Of a DNA stretch of 64,000 bases, positions 10,662-19,853 are shown piece after piece (position 1 is the stretch's first letter; the number at the start of each line of letters is the position of its first letter). Where the stretch lies: NCBI RefSeq assembly GCF_000510725.1, contig NZ_KI783312.1:135266-199265 (forward strand), read 5' to 3'. Origin of the DNA: Pseudoxanthomonas sp. J31. GTDB lineage: Bacteria; Pseudomonadota; Gammaproteobacteria; Xanthomonadales; Xanthomonadaceae. The notes beneath the pieces are model-generated. The model saw only the letters and a list, made by a program, of their open reading frames with translations. It was not told where the DNA came from and searched no databases. Position numbers and translations under genes: made by a program.

Positions 10662-11866
10662 TCCTGGCCTCCCTGGTCCGTGGCCCGCTTGTCCGGGGCA
10701 AAACTGATCGGCACGCGCACGCGGCGGACCCTGGCCACGCCGTCGTCCGCGTCCGGCCTGAACTTCCACTGCCGCGCCGCTTCCACCGCCGCGGCCTCGA
10801 ACACCCCGGCCGGCGCGGCGCGCTCCACTTCCACCGCCGCCACGCTGCCGTCGGCGGCCAGGTCCAGCAGCAGGCTCACCTCGCCGGCGATCCCGGCCTC
10901 GGCGGCCTCCTTCGGATAGCGCGGCGGCGGCATGAAGGCTGCCGGTACCGGCAGCCAGTCCCCCTCCTGCGCGGCGGCCGCGGCCGGCCGCGCGGCCCAG
11001 GCCAGGCCGCCGATGCCGCAGGCGAGCACGCACGCCGCCAGCGCGGCGGCAAGCCGCTGCCGCGGTGACGCCGCCGGGCGCCGCAGCAGTTCGATCCGCT
11101 CCCTGAGCGCATGCAGCGGCGGCCAGTGGCAACCCAGCGGCAGCGGCGCGTGCGGCAGCTGCGCCTTGAGCATGGCCTCGCCGTACACGCGCCGCTGGCG
11201 GGGATGGCGCGCGATCACCGCGGCATCGCAGGCCAGTTCCTGGTCGTGGCGGAAGCGCCGCAGCGCGGCCGGCAGCAGCGGGTGGAACCAGAACAGGCAG
11301 CGCAGCAGCGCGGCCAGTGCATTGGCCGGCAGGTCACCGCGGCGCACGTGCAGGCGTTCGTGCTGCAGGACCAGCTCGCGCTCGGCCGCGCTGTAGCGCC
11401 GCTCGAAATCGGCCGGCAGCACGATCCGCGGCCGCAGCAGGCCCACCACCGCCGGCAGCGCCGGGTGGTTGCCGCGGGCCTGGAACAGCCCGTACGCGCG
11501 CGCCTGCAGCGGCCCCAGCGCGCGCCGGAAACGCCACTGCTGCCAGGCCATGAGCGCGGCGCTGGCGAGCACGCCGGCCAGCCACAGCGGCAGCAGCCAG
11601 GCCCGCCAGGCCGGCGACGTGGCTGCGGCCGCGGCGGCCACGCCGGCCTGCACCGGCTCCAGCCAGGCCGCGGCCACCGGCAGCGGCAGCGTGGTGCCCT
11701 TCGGCAACGACGCGGCCAGCACCGCGACCGGGACGCAAGTCCACAGCAGGTAGGCTCCCTGCGCGCCCCACAGCGCGCGCGCCGGACGGCGCAGCGCCAG
11801 CACCAGCGCGCCGGCCACGGTCAGGGCCAGGGTGGCGCGCAACAGCAGGACCAGCTCAGCGTCCAT
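10658..11866 (-). CDS. BlaR1-type M56 metallopeptidase fused to a TonB C-terminal domain
   Basis: A protein of 402 residues. The N-terminal half has several membrane helices flanking a zinc-peptidase site HERLH (HExxH) followed by a downstream ELACDAAV segment that supplies the third ligand region. After a last helix near residue 285, a periplasmic TonB-like domain follows (PPPRYPKEAAEAGIAGEVSL, then QWKFRP). There is no penicillin-binding sensor domain, so it is not a classical BlaR1 beta-lactam sensor. It overlaps the upstream blaI-like gene by 11 bp. By analogy with BlaR/MecR it may cleave or inactivate the repressor when the envelope domain senses a signal. Confidence 0.9.
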   Translation of the reverse strand: MDAELVLLLRATLALTVAGALVLALRRPARALWGAQGAYLLWTCVPVAVLAASLPKGTTLPLPVAAAWLEPVQAGVAAAAAATSPAWRAWLLPLWLAGVLASAALMAWQQWRFRRALGPLQARAYGLFQARGNHPALPAVVGLLRPRIVLPADFERRYSAAERELVLQHERLHVRRGDLPANALAALLRCLFWFHPLLPAALRRFRHDQELACDAAVIARHPRQRRVYGEAMLKAQLPHAPLPLGCHWPPLHALRERIELLRRPAASPRQRLAAALAACVLACGIGGLAWAARPAAAAAQEGDWLPVPAAFMPPPRYPKEAAEAGIAGEVSLLLDLAADGSVAAVEVERAAPAGVFEAAAVEAARQWKFRPDADDGVARVRRVRVPISFAPDKRATDQGGQE

Positions 11867-12251
11867 CGTCCCCGCCCTCCTCCAGCCGCGACACCAGGCG
11901 CTTGAGCTCGGCGATGTCGGTGGCCGACAGCCGGCCGCGCTCGCTGAAATGCGCCACCAACGGCGCCACCCGGCCGCCGAACAGGCGGGCCAGCAGGCCT
12001 TCGCTCTGCTGCTCCACCCAGGCCTCGCGGCTCAGCACCGGCGAATAGAGGTAGCGCCGGCCCTCGCGCTCGGCGCTGATCGCGCCCTTGTTGAGCAGGC
12101 GGTTGAGCAGGGTCTTGATGGTGGGCTCGGCCCAGCCGGTGGCCGGTGCCACCGCCGCGACCACGTCCTCGGAGCTGCGCGGGCTGGACTGCCACAGCAC
12201 TTCCATGACCGTGGCCTCTGCATCGGTTACGGGGATCGGTTCGTGCGCCAT
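11856..12251 (-). CDS. BlaI/MecI/CopY family transcriptional repressor
   Basis: A protein of 131 residues, typical for the family. The winged-helix DNA-binding part covers residues 1-75 (DAEATVMEVLWQSSPRSSED, then PTIKTLLNRLLNKGAI and REGRRYLYSP), followed by a C-terminal dimerisation helix region. GGAGG precedes the ATG at 12251. Immediately upstream lies a paired inverted-repeat operator (12262-12300), so autoregulation is strongly suggested. It heads the operon with the M56/TonB peptidase and the lipoprotein. No beta-lactamase gene is in the window, so the inducer and regulon are unknown. Confidence 0.94.
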   Translation of the reverse strand: MAHEPIPVTDAEATVMEVLWQSSPRSSEDVVAAVAPATGWAEPTIKTLLNRLLNKGAISAEREGRRYLYSPVLSREAWVEQQSEGLLARLFGGRVAPLVAHFSERGRLSATDIAELKRLVSRLEEGGDDGR

Positions 12252-12261
12252 GCGGACCTCC

Positions 12262-12300
12262 GTTTACGCCTGTAATCGAGATTGGATTACAAGCGTAAAC
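12262..12300 (-). promoter_or_regulatory. Double BlaI-type operator between blaI-like gene and CE15 gene
   Basis: Two 16-bp arms, GTTTACGCCTGTAATC (12262-12277) and GATTACAAGCGTAAAC (12285-12300), are inverted copies matching at 15 of 16 positions across a 7-bp spacer. Each arm itself contains a small palindrome TTACnnnnGTAA (12264-12275 and 12287-12298), with centres 23 bp apart, about two helical turns. This fits two repressor dimers bound on one face. It abuts the blaI RBS, so it probably overlaps the promoter, and it could also affect the divergent esterase gene starting at 12366. Confidence 0.85.
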
Positions 12301-12365
12301 GCAAGCCCGCGTCAAGCCCTCCGGGCGCTGGCATGATCCCCCCGTACCGGGGATGGAGAGAACGC

Positions 12366-13505
12366 ATGCGCTGGAACCCGAGTCGGCCCCTGCTTGCGGG
12401 CCTGTTGCTGCTGGCCTGGCACGGCGCGGCCGCCTCCGCGGCCGGTGACGAGGCCCGCGACTGCCCGGTCCTGCCACCCGCAGCCGGCCTGCAGGCGGAA
12501 CTGCCCGATCCGCTGCGCCTGCCCGATGGAAGCCGCGCGCATGAACCGGGGCAATGGCACTGCCTGCGACAGCAGACCCTGCATGCGCTGGAGGCCCAGG
12601 TCTACGGCAGCAAGGGGCCGGCACCGGAGGCGGTGGCCGGCACGGTCACCCCGGAGCGGATCGAGGTCGAGGTGCGCCACGGCGGCCGCAGCGAGCGCTT
12701 CGCCGCGCGCCTGCACCTGCCCCCGGGCGAGGGGCCTTTCCCGGCGATGCTGGTGATGGCCGGGGTGGCCGGGGTCAGCCCGGAACTGCTGGCCAGCGAG
12801 GGCGTGGCCTGGATCGAGTTCCCCAGCACCGACATCGGTGCCGAGACCGGCCAGGGGCGGCGCAAGGAGGGCGCGTTCTACCGCCTGTACGGCGACGAGG
12901 TCGCCGGCACCGGCACGCTGATGGCCTGGGCCTGGGGCGTGAGCCGGGTCATCGATGTGATCGCCGCCGACGACGGCCGCCTGCTGCGCGCCGATGCGAT
13001 CGGCGTCAGCGGCTGCTCGCGCCACGGCAAGGGGGCGCTGGCGGCCGGCGCCTTCGACCCGCGCGTGGTCCTGACCGTGCCGATCGAATCCGGCGCTGGT
13101 GGCGTGCCCACCTGGCGCCACGCACCGGAGGGCGCGCAGCCGGCCACCAGCGCCTTTGGCGAGCAGCCCTGGCTGGGCGACGCGTTCGGCACCTACGCCG
13201 ACGACCCGCGGCGGCTGGCGGTGGACCAGCACCAGGTGCTGGCCCTGGTCGCGCCACGCGGCCTGCTGGTGCTGGACAACCCACATATCGCCTGGCTGGG
13301 TGCGCCGGCCGCACGCGCCAGCGTGCTGGCGGCACGGGAGGTGTACGGACTGCTCGGCGCCACTGGCAACCTTGGCTACCACGCGGAGGTGGAGAGCGCG
13401 GCGCACTGCGCCTGGCGCCCGGAATGGGACGCGCCGGCACGCGCTGCGGTCCGCCGCCACCTGCTGCGCCAGCCGGCACCCGACCTGCCGCTGCCGGCGC
13501 CCTGA
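12366..13505 (+). CDS. CE15 glucuronoyl esterase-like secreted hydrolase
   Basis: A protein of 379 residues with a signal peptide (cleavage near AAASA). It is an alpha/beta hydrolase with the CE15 signature GVSGCSRHGKGAL carrying the nucleophilic Ser, IESGAGG with the acidic residue, and AAHCAW with the catalytic His. CE15 enzymes hydrolyse the ester between 4-O-methylglucuronic acid of xylan and lignin alcohols. The ATG at 12366 follows GGAGAG. There are no other carbohydrate-active genes nearby, so it stands alone. It is divergent from the BlaI-type repressor gene and could share its operator. Confidence 0.88.
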   Translation: MRWNPSRPLLAGLLLLAWHGAAASAAGDEARDCPVLPPAAGLQAELPDPLRLPDGSRAHEPGQWHCLRQQTLHALEAQVYGSKGPAPEAVAGTVTPERIEVEVRHGGRSERFAARLHLPPGEGPFPAMLVMAGVAGVSPELLASEGVAWIEFPSTDIGAETGQGRRKEGAFYRLYGDEVAGTGTLMAWAWGVSRVIDVIAADDGRLLRADAIGVSGCSRHGKGALAAGAFDPRVVLTVPIESGAGGVPTWRHAPEGAQPATSAFGEQPWLGDAFGTYADDPRRLAVDQHQVLALVAPRGLLVLDNPHIAWLGAPAARASVLAAREVYGLLGATGNLGYHAEVESAAHCAWRPEWDAPARAAVRRHLLRQPAPDLPLPAP

Positions 13506-13618
13506 AGCTGCCCGGGATGCGCCTTGCCGCACGCCCCCCGCGCCGGCAGGGCGGCCGTCCGCTTGAACCCGGCCAATCCGCCTCCATCCTGTTAGCGACT
13601 TCCACCACGCCACCGCCC

Positions 13619-13939
13619 ATGAGCACCCGCGCCGACCAGATCCGCCAGGCCCTCGCCGCCCTGCAGCCCCTGCACCTGGAGGTGCTGGACGAGAGCCACA
13701 TGCACAGCCGCGGCCTGGAGACCCACTACAAGGCGGTGATCGTCAGCGAGGCCTTCGCCGGCAAGCGCCCGGTGCAGCGCCACCAGGCGGTGTACGCGGC
13801 CATGGGCGGGCTGATGCAGCAGATCCATGCACTGGCCCTGCACACCTACACCCCGGCCGAATGGGAGGCCGACGCCAGCGTGCCGGAGTCGCCGCGCTGC
13901 CGCGGCGGCAGCAAGCACGACAAGCCGGCCGCGCACTGA
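13619..13939 (+). CDS. bolA: BolA family protein
   Basis: A protein of 106 residues. The core LEVLDESHMHSRGLETHYKA and FAGKRPVQRHQAVYAAMGGL match BolA, including the conserved His and the RH of the helix-turn-helix-like segment. BolA proteins bind monothiol glutaredoxins through a shared [2Fe-2S] cluster and influence morphology and stress responses. The Lys/Arg-rich C-terminal tail (residues about 90-106) is variable in the family. It lies 113 bp after the CE15 gene and probably has its own promoter, though none is obvious. Confidence 0.93.
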   Translation: MSTRADQIRQALAALQPLHLEVLDESHMHSRGLETHYKAVIVSEAFAGKRPVQRHQAVYAAMGGLMQQIHALALHTYTPAEWEADASVPESPRCRGGSKHDKPAAH

Positions 13940-14058
13940 GCCGCACCCGCATCCGCGGGCAGGCAAGCCACCGGCACGTGGTGGCGGGCGGGCAGCGCCG
14001 GCGGCATGTCCGCCGGCGCCGGCTTCGGCCACAATGCGCACGCCCCGGACCGTTGTTC

Positions 14059-14562
14059 GTGGCCTTGCCCGCAACGCGAACCGTGTCCGCATCCGCACCG
14101 ATCCCCGTCCCCGAACCGCCGCCCTGCAATGAGCGCGGCGACGTGCTGCTCGCCGCCGGCCGCGGCCGGGCGCCGGGCGCGGCGCCGGACTTCGTCCTGG
14201 TGTTGGCGGTCGACCTCGGCCGGATCCTGCTGGTGCGCAATGCCGCGCGCCAGGTGCTGGAACTGCCCGGCGGCTGGGTCGATCCCGGCGAGCCGCCGCT
14301 GCGCGCGGCCGCGCGCGAACTGCTGGAGGAAACCGGCCACGCCGCCGGCGCGCTGGAGCCCGCCGGCTGGCTGCGCATCCGCTCGCCTCGCTCGCCGTGG
14401 CCGCTGACCGGCCTGCTGTTCGCGACCCGCGGCCTGCAGCGGCGCCACGGCCACGCCCTGGACCCGGAGATCGAGAGCCTGCACTGGGCGCGCCTGCCGG
14501 CGCTGCCGGGCGGGGTTTCCGCCATCGACGCCTGGCTGGTCGCGCAGTTCGGCCGGCGCTGA
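14059..14562 (+). CDS. NUDIX hydrolase
   Basis: About 167 residues from a GTG at 14059. The NUDIX box is intact: GGWVDPGEPPLRAAARELLE then ETGH, matching Gx5Ex7REUxEExGU. The family hydrolyses nucleoside diphosphates linked to another moiety; the substrate is not predictable. The start is uncertain: GTG at 14083 and TTG at 14053 are also in frame. A -10-like CACAAT at 14030-14035 would place the transcript start near 14042. It ends just before a strong bidirectional terminator facing tkt. Confidence 0.85.
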   Translation: MALPATRTVSASAPIPVPEPPPCNERGDVLLAAGRGRAPGAAPDFVLVLAVDLGRILLVRNAARQVLELPGGWVDPGEPPLRAAARELLEETGHAAGALEPAGWLRIRSPRSPWPLTGLLFATRGLQRRHGHALDPEIESLHWARLPALPGGVSAIDAWLVAQFGRR

Positions 14563-14573
14563 CCGGAAACGGA

Positions 14574-14597
14574 AAGGGGACGCCTGCGCGTCCCCTT
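14574..14597. terminator. Bidirectional terminator between NUDIX gene and tkt
   Basis: A perfect 10-bp stem AAGGGGACGC/GCGTCCCCTT with loop CTGC between two convergent genes. It has CCCTTT downstream on the plus strand and TTCC on the minus strand. Confidence 0.8.
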
Positions 14598-14656
14598 CCC
14601 TTTGCATCGCGGTTCCGTCGGGCGGGCACGTGGCCCGGCCGACGGATGGCCAGGAC

Positions 14657-16657
14657 TCAGAGCGCCCTGGCCGCGGCCACCACCGCCTCGGTGGTGATGT
14701 TGAAGTACTTGTACAGCTCGCCGGCCGGGGCCGAGGCGCCGAAGCGGTCCAGGCCGATGACCGCGCCGTCCAGGCCCACGTACTTGCGCCAGAAGTCGGT
14801 GACGCCGGCTTCCACCGCCACGCGCTTGCGCACGGACTTCGGCAGCACCGACTCGCGGTAGGCCTCGTCCTGGCGGTCGAACACGGTGGTCGAGGGCATC
14901 GACACCACGCGCGCCTTGATCCCGGCCGCGTCCAGCTGCGCCTTGGCCTCCATCGCCAGCGACACTTCCGAACCGGTGCCGATCAGGATCACGTCGGGGT
15001 TGCCGCCTTCGGCGTCGGCCAGCACGTAGCCGCCGCGCTCGACCAGCTTCACCTGCTCCTCGCTGCGTGCCTGGTGCGGCAGGTTCTGGCGGCTGAACAC
15101 CAGCACGCTCGGGCCGTCCTTGCGCAGGATCGCCTGCTTCCAGGCCACCGCCGACTCGACCGCGTCGCACGGGCGCCACACGTCGTTGTTGGGGATGTAG
15201 CGCAGCGAGGCCAGGTGCTCGACCGGCTGGTGGGTCGGGCCGTCCTCGCCAAGGCCGATGGAGTCGTGGGTGAACACGTGGATCACGTGCGCCGGGATCA
15301 GCGCGCTCATGCGCAGCGCGTTGCGCGCGTAGTCGCTGAACACCAGGAAGGTGGCGTCGAACGGCAGGAAGCCGCCGTGCAGGGCGATGCCATTGGCAAT
15401 CGCGCTCATGCCGAACTCGCGCACGCCGTAGTGCACGTAGTTGGCCTCGCGGTCGGCCACGGTCACCGACTTGCTGGCCTTCCACTGGGTCAGGTTGGAC
15501 GGGGCCAGGTCGGCCGAGCCGCCGATCAGCTCCGGCAGCAGCGGCGCGAACGCGGCGATCGCGTTCTGCGAGGCCTTGCGCGAGGCGATGGTCGCGCCCT
15601 CGGCCTGGACCTTGGCGATGAAGGCGTCGGCCTGGGCCACGAAGTCGGCCGGCAGTTCGCCGCGCGAGCGGCGGACCAGTTCCTCGGCCTCGGCCGGGTA
15701 CTGCCTGGCGTACTTGTCGAACAGCTGCTCCCACTCGGCCTGGCGCAGCTGGCCGGCGCCGTTGGCGCGCCAGCCGTCGTAGATCTCCTGCGGGATCTCG
15801 AACGGCGCATACGGCCAGTCCAGGGCCTTGCGGGTGGCCTCGACCTCGTCCTTGCCCAGCGGCGCGCCGTGCGATTCCTCCTTGCCGGCCTTGTTCGGCG
15901 AACCGAAGCCGATGGTGGTCTTGCAGCAGATCAGGCTCGGCTTGTCCTCCACCGCGATGGCCTGCTCGATCGCCGCCTTGATCGCCTCCGGGTCATGGCC
16001 GTCCACGCCGCGCACCACGTGCCAGCCGTAGGCCTCGAAGCGCGCCGGGGTGTCGTCGGTGAACCAGTCGTGCACCTCGCCGTCGATCGAGATGCCATTG
16101 TCGTCCCAGAAGGCGGTGAGCTTGCCCAGGCCCCAGGTGCCGGCCAGCGATGCAGCCTCGTGGGACACGCCTTCCATCATGCAGCCGTCGCCCATGAACA
16201 CCCAGGTGCGGTGGTCGACGACCTCGAATTCGGGGCGGTTGTAGCGCTGCGCCAGCAGCTTCTCCGCCAGGGCGAAGCCCACGGCGTTGGCGAAGCCCTG
16301 GCCCAGCGGGCCGGTGGTGGTCTCCACGCCCGGGGTTTCGTAGCGCTCCGGGTGGCCGGCGGTCTTGCTGTGCAGCTGGCGGAAGCGCTTGAGCTCCTCG
16401 ATCGGCAGGTCGTAGCCGCTCAGGTGCAGCAGCGCGTAGTGCAGCATGGAGCCGTGGCCGTTGGACAGCACGAAGCGGTCGCGGTTGAACCAGTCCGGGT
16501 TGGACGGGTTGTGGCGCAGGTAGTCGTTCCACAGCACTTCGGCGATGTCGGCCATGCCCATCGGCATGCCGGGGTGGCCCGACTTGGCGGCCTCGACCGC
16601 ATCGGCGGCGAGGAAACGGATGGCATTGGCGAGCTGGCGGCGGGTCGGCTTCGTCAT
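14657..16657 (-). CDS. tkt: Transketolase
   Basis: A protein of 666 residues, the standard length. It is a thiamine-diphosphate enzyme moving two-carbon ketol units in the pentose phosphate and Calvin-type interconversions. The N-terminal part has [19 protein letters not shown] and the ThDP motif region starting [19 protein letters not shown]; the pyrimidine domain has [15 protein letters not shown]; the C-terminal domain ends [15 protein letters not shown]. The ATG at 16657 gives [17 protein letters not shown], the usual family start; an extension to 16819 has no family similarity. No strong Shine-Dalgarno is visible. It is monocistronic. Confidence 0.98.
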   Translation of the reverse strand: MTKPTRRQLANAIRFLAADAVEAAKSGHPGMPMGMADIAEVLWNDYLRHNPSNPDWFNRDRFVLSNGHGSMLHYALLHLSGYDLPIEELKRFRQLHSKTAGHPERYETPGVETTTGPLGQGFANAVGFALAEKLLAQRYNRPEFEVVDHRTWVFMGDGCMMEGVSHEAASLAGTWGLGKLTAFWDDNGISIDGEVHDWFTDDTPARFEAYGWHVVRGVDGHDPEAIKAAIEQAIAVEDKPSLICCKTTIGFGSPNKAGKEESHGAPLGKDEVEATRKALDWPYAPFEIPQEIYDGWRANGAGQLRQAEWEQLFDKYARQYPAEAEELVRRSRGELPADFVAQADAFIAKVQAEGATIASRKASQNAIAAFAPLLPELIGGSADLAPSNLTQWKASKSVTVADREANYVHYGVREFGMSAIANGIALHGGFLPFDATFLVFSDYARNALRMSALIPAHVIHVFTHDSIGLGEDGPTHQPVEHLASLRYIPNNDVWRPCDAVESAVAWKQAILRKDGPSVLVFSRQNLPHQARSEEQVKLVERGGYVLADAEGGNPDVILIGTGSEVSLAMEAKAQLDAAGIKARVVSMPSTTVFDRQDEAYRESVLPKSVRKRVAVEAGVTDFWRKYVGLDGAVIGLDRFGASAPAGELYKYFNITTEAVVAAARAL

Positions 16658-16788
16658 GTGGGATTCGGCTAGTTCGATGGCAACCGCGGGATGCGGGCCG
16701 GCCATTGTTGCATCCCGCGCCCGTCCTGTCCCGTCGCAAGCCCTTGATTTGGCGCCCTGAACGCAGCGTTTCCCGACATTTCCGGCGA

Positions 16789-16800
16789 GGGAACGTTCCC
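16789..16800. promoter_or_regulatory. Palindrome upstream of tkt / downstream of the symporter
   Basis: A perfect 12-bp palindrome GGGAACGTTCCC, flanked by GGCGA and GCC that extend the symmetry. It lies in the 171-bp gap between tkt and the DAACS gene. It could be an operator or part of a terminator; nothing distinguishes these. Confidence 0.25.
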
Positions 16801-16828
16801 GCCACGGTTTTGCCTGCAACCGTCGCCC

Positions 16829-18136
16829 TCAGGTGGCCGCCTCCGGGCCGGCCGCGGCGCCGCCGTCCTCCGGCTCGCCGGCGGCCACCAGCGCGGCCAG
16901 GGTCAGGTCGCCGCTGACGTTGAGCGTGGTCCGGCACATGTCCAGGAAATGGTTCACGCCCAGGATCAGGCCGATGCCGATCGGGTTCACCCCGACCATG
17001 GCGCAGATCAGCGCCACCACCGGCAGCGAGCCGGAGGGCACGCCGGCGGTGCCGATGCCGCCGAGGATGCACACCAGCATCACCATGAACTGCTGGCCCA
17101 GGCTCAGGTCCACGCCGAAGAACTGGGCCAGGAAGATCACGGTCACGCCCTCGAACAGCGCGGTGCCGTTCTGGTTGGCGGTGGCGCCGACGGTCAGCAC
17201 GAAGCGCGACACCTTGCGCGGCAGGCCGATCTCGTCGGCCACGCGCAGCGCGGTCGGCAGGGTGGCGTTGCTGGAGGCGGTGGAGAAGGCCATCACCGCC
17301 GCTTCCTGGATGTCGCGGAAGAACTTCAGCGGCGAGCGCCCGGCCATGCGCACCGCCAGGCCGTAGCCGACGAACATGTGCAGGCCCAGCGCCAGCACCA
17401 CCACGCCCACGTACGCGCCCAGCCGCAGCAGCAGGTCGAAGCCGAAGATCGCCGCGAGGTTGAACATGAAGCAAAACACCGCGTACGGCGCCAGCCGGAT
17501 CACCAGCCCGATCAGGGTCATGGAGATCTCGAAGATGCCCTCGATGCCGCGCTTGAGGGTGGCGACCTTGTCGTCGTCGGTCAGCACCATGCCCACGCCG
17601 AACATCAGCGCGAAGAACATCAGCGCCAGGATCGAGCCGTTGTCCGAGGCGGCGGCCACGACGTTGCTGGGCACGATCGACAGCAGCATGTCGATGCCGC
17701 GCGGTTGCGACTCGATGCTGGCGACGATGTCGCGGCTGCGCTCGGCGTTCTGCGCCAGCAGCTGCGAGGCCAGGGTCGGGTCGACGCCGGCGCCCGGGCG
17801 CAGCAGGTTGACCAGCACCAGCCCCAGCAGCACCGCCGCGCCGGACAGCACCACGGTGTAGGCCAGGGTCTTCCAGCCGATCCGGCCGAGCGCGCGGATG
17901 TCGCCCATCTCGGCGATGCCCAGCACCAGCGCCGAGAACAGCAGCGGCACGATCAGCATGAAGATCAGGTTGAGGAACAGCCCCGCCGCCGGGGTGGTGA
18001 CGTAGCGGGTGAACGCCTGGACCCAAGCGGCATCGGCGCCGGCGGTCAGGTGCACCACCAGGCCCAGCAGCAGGCCGGCGGCAAAGCCCACGCCCATCTT
18101 CAGCGGCATGGGCCAGGGGCGTCCTTTGGAGGTCAT
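16829..18136 (-). CDS. DAACS-family dicarboxylate/amino acid:cation symporter
   Basis: A protein of 435 residues with about eight helices and two re-entrant hairpins. Family motifs are all present: the serine-rich hairpin FSTASSNATLPT, TVGATANQNGTALFEG (NxxGT cation site), ILGGIGTAGVPSGSLP (second hairpin), and DMCRTTLNVSGD in TM8, where Asp and Arg contact the substrate amino and carboxylate groups. Members import glutamate, aspartate or C4-dicarboxylates with protons or sodium; the exact substrate is not predicted. AGGAA precedes the ATG. It starts 46 bp after the Bat operon on the same strand and may be read through from it. Confidence 0.93.
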   Translation of the reverse strand: MTSKGRPWPMPLKMGVGFAAGLLLGLVVHLTAGADAAWVQAFTRYVTTPAAGLFLNLIFMLIVPLLFSALVLGIAEMGDIRALGRIGWKTLAYTVVLSGAAVLLGLVLVNLLRPGAGVDPTLASQLLAQNAERSRDIVASIESQPRGIDMLLSIVPSNVVAAASDNGSILALMFFALMFGVGMVLTDDDKVATLKRGIEGIFEISMTLIGLVIRLAPYAVFCFMFNLAAIFGFDLLLRLGAYVGVVVLALGLHMFVGYGLAVRMAGRSPLKFFRDIQEAAVMAFSTASSNATLPTALRVADEIGLPRKVSRFVLTVGATANQNGTALFEGVTVIFLAQFFGVDLSLGQQFMVMLVCILGGIGTAGVPSGSLPVVALICAMVGVNPIGIGLILGVNHFLDMCRTTLNVSGDLTLAALVAAGEPEDGGAAAGPEAAT

Positions 18137-18182
18137 GCGGTATTCCTGGAAACGTGCGAAACCGGCAGGTTAGCAGACGCGC

Positions 18183-19853
18183 TCAGGCGTCCCGCGCGGG
18201 CGGGTACAGCGGCGGCAAGGGCGGTTCGGCGCCGGCCGCGGCCGCGCCGGCCCAGCGCGGCCCGTCGCGGAACGCCGCGCGCAGCGCCAGGCGCGCGCCG
18301 GCCGGATCGCCGTCGCCGGCCCACAGCGCGCGGCGCATGGCCTGCAAGGCCTCGCGCTGCACCGGATCGGCCAGGCGGCCGACCACTTCGTCCAGGTCGG
18401 CCGCCGGCGGCCGCGCCATCGCCTGCAGCAGGCGCACCGCCTCGCCGAAGCTTTCCGTGTCCAGGGCGCGGCGCAGCTTGGCGGTGGTCGGCACCACGCC
18501 GGGTCCCGCGCGGACGGGCGATGCCGTGCGGCGGCGCTGGCGCGCGCGCAGCCACAGCGCCCAGCCGAGGGTGGCCAGCCACAGCAGGCCCAGGACCAGG
18601 GCCAGCCAGCGCCAGGCGGCGCCTTCGGCGGATCCGGCCAGGGTCGCCGGCAACGCCTGGGTGGTCTCGCCTGCCGGCGCCGGCACGGCCCCGTCCGGCG
18701 CCGGCAGGGCGCGCCCGGGTGCGGCCGCGGCCACCTCCAGTTCCAGGTCCGGCAGGGTCGCCTGGCGCGCCTGCCCGGCGCCTGCATCCCACCAGTCCAC
18801 CGCCAGGCCGGGGATCCGCAGCGGCCCCGCGCGCAGCGGCACCACCGCGAAGCGGCGCACCACGGTCAGCTGCGGCCGGCCGTCGACGAAGCGCTCGGTG
18901 GTCTCGGCGCGTTCGGCGAACACCTGGGCGCCCTCCACCTGCGGCACCGGCAGGTCCAGCGGCTGCGCGCCGGAGGCGCCTTCGGCGCGGGCCTCGACCG
19001 CCAGTTCCAGCGCCTCGCCGGCGCGCGCGGCGGACGGCGGCTGCAGGTAGCGCAGGCGCAGGTCGCGCAGCGGCAGCCACGGCTGCGGCGCGCCGGGCGG
19101 CTGCGCGCGCACCTGCAGCCGCTGCGGCTGGCCGCTGGCGGCCAGGGTGCGGTCGGTGCCGAAGAAGTCGTCGAAGAACCGCGGCGCGGCCTTGCCGCGG
19201 AACCGCGGCGCCGGCACCTCCAGCGGGCCGCTGCGCTCGGGCACCAGCAGGAACCGCCGCTCCACGTACTGGTAGTCGCGGCCGCCGATGCGCTCGCGCC
19301 CGGTGGCATCGTCGCCCACGCGCTGCAGCGAGGCGCCTTCGGGTGGCTCCTGGGTCAGTTCGCCGGACAGCAGCGGGGTGGCGAAGTACAGGCGCACGCT
19401 GACCCCGACGCTTTGCTGCACCCACGGTGCCTCCTCCTCGACCCGGGTCTCGAGGAACACCTCGCCGCGCGCATCCTGGCGCTCGCCCCCCACGCGCAGC
19501 GCCAGCGGCGGCGTGCGTTCGGCGCCCACCCGCAGCGCTGGCACCTCCAGCGCGCCGGCGCGGCGCGGCACCAGGCGCACGCCAAACAGCACGCCACGCC
19601 CGGCGGTATCGCTGCGGAACGGCGAGCCCACCTCGAAGTCGGCCTGCAGCGGCGTGTAGTCCGGCGCCACGCCGGGCTGGTCGGTCTGGATGTTGAGGGT
19701 GACGGTCTCGCCCTCGCGCACCTGGCTGCGGTCCAGCCAGGCGCGGGTTTCGGCACCGGCGACGCCGGCCAGCAGCCACAGCAGCGCCAGGCAGGCGCCG
19801 CGCAGCCGCCGCGAAGTGCGCTGGTCGCGCCGCGGGTATAGCGGGTCGTTCAT
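18183..19853 (-). CDS. BatD-like membrane-anchored protein
   Basis: A protein of 556 residues with a signal peptide, a long periplasmic region of repeated immunoglobulin-like segments and one C-terminal membrane helix (about residues 415-435), followed by a cytoplasmic tail. The opening AWLDRSQVREGETVTLNIQT is typical of BatD. The start overlaps the BatB-BatC gene stop by 4 bp. Bat proteins are associated with aerotolerance and envelope stress in bacteria, but their biochemical action is unsettled. It is the last gene of the six-gene moxR/bat operon. Confidence 0.88.
   Translation of the reverse strand: MNDPLYPRRDQRTSRRLRGACLALLWLLAGVAGAETRAWLDRSQVREGETVTLNIQTDQPGVAPDYTPLQADFEVGSPFRSDTAGRGVLFGVRLVPRRAGALEVPALRVGAERTPPLALRVGGERQDARGEVFLETRVEEEAPWVQQSVGVSVRLYFATPLLSGELTQEPPEGASLQRVGDDATGRERIGGRDYQYVERRFLLVPERSGPLEVPAPRFRGKAAPRFFDDFFGTDRTLAASGQPQRLQVRAQPPGAPQPWLPLRDLRLRYLQPPSAARAGEALELAVEARAEGASGAQPLDLPVPQVEGAQVFAERAETTERFVDGRPQLTVVRRFAVVPLRAGPLRIPGLAVDWWDAGAGQARQATLPDLELEVAAAAPGRALPAPDGAVPAPAGETTQALPATLAGSAEGAAWRWLALVLGLLWLATLGWALWLRARQRRRTASPVRAGPGVVPTTAKLRRALDTESFGEAVRLLQAMARPPAADLDEVVGRLADPVQREALQAMRRALWAGDGDPAGARLALRAAFRDGPRWAGAAAAGAEPPLPPLYPPARDA

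Noticed and set aside
10658-11866. Classical BlaR1 beta-lactam sensor
   Set aside because: No penicillin-binding sensor domain and no beta-lactamase gene in the window; the C-terminal domain is TonB-like.
14630-16672. Plus-strand frame of 680 codons opposite tkt
   Set aside because: A shadow of the transketolase gene, rich in His, Arg, Val and Gly, with no domain.
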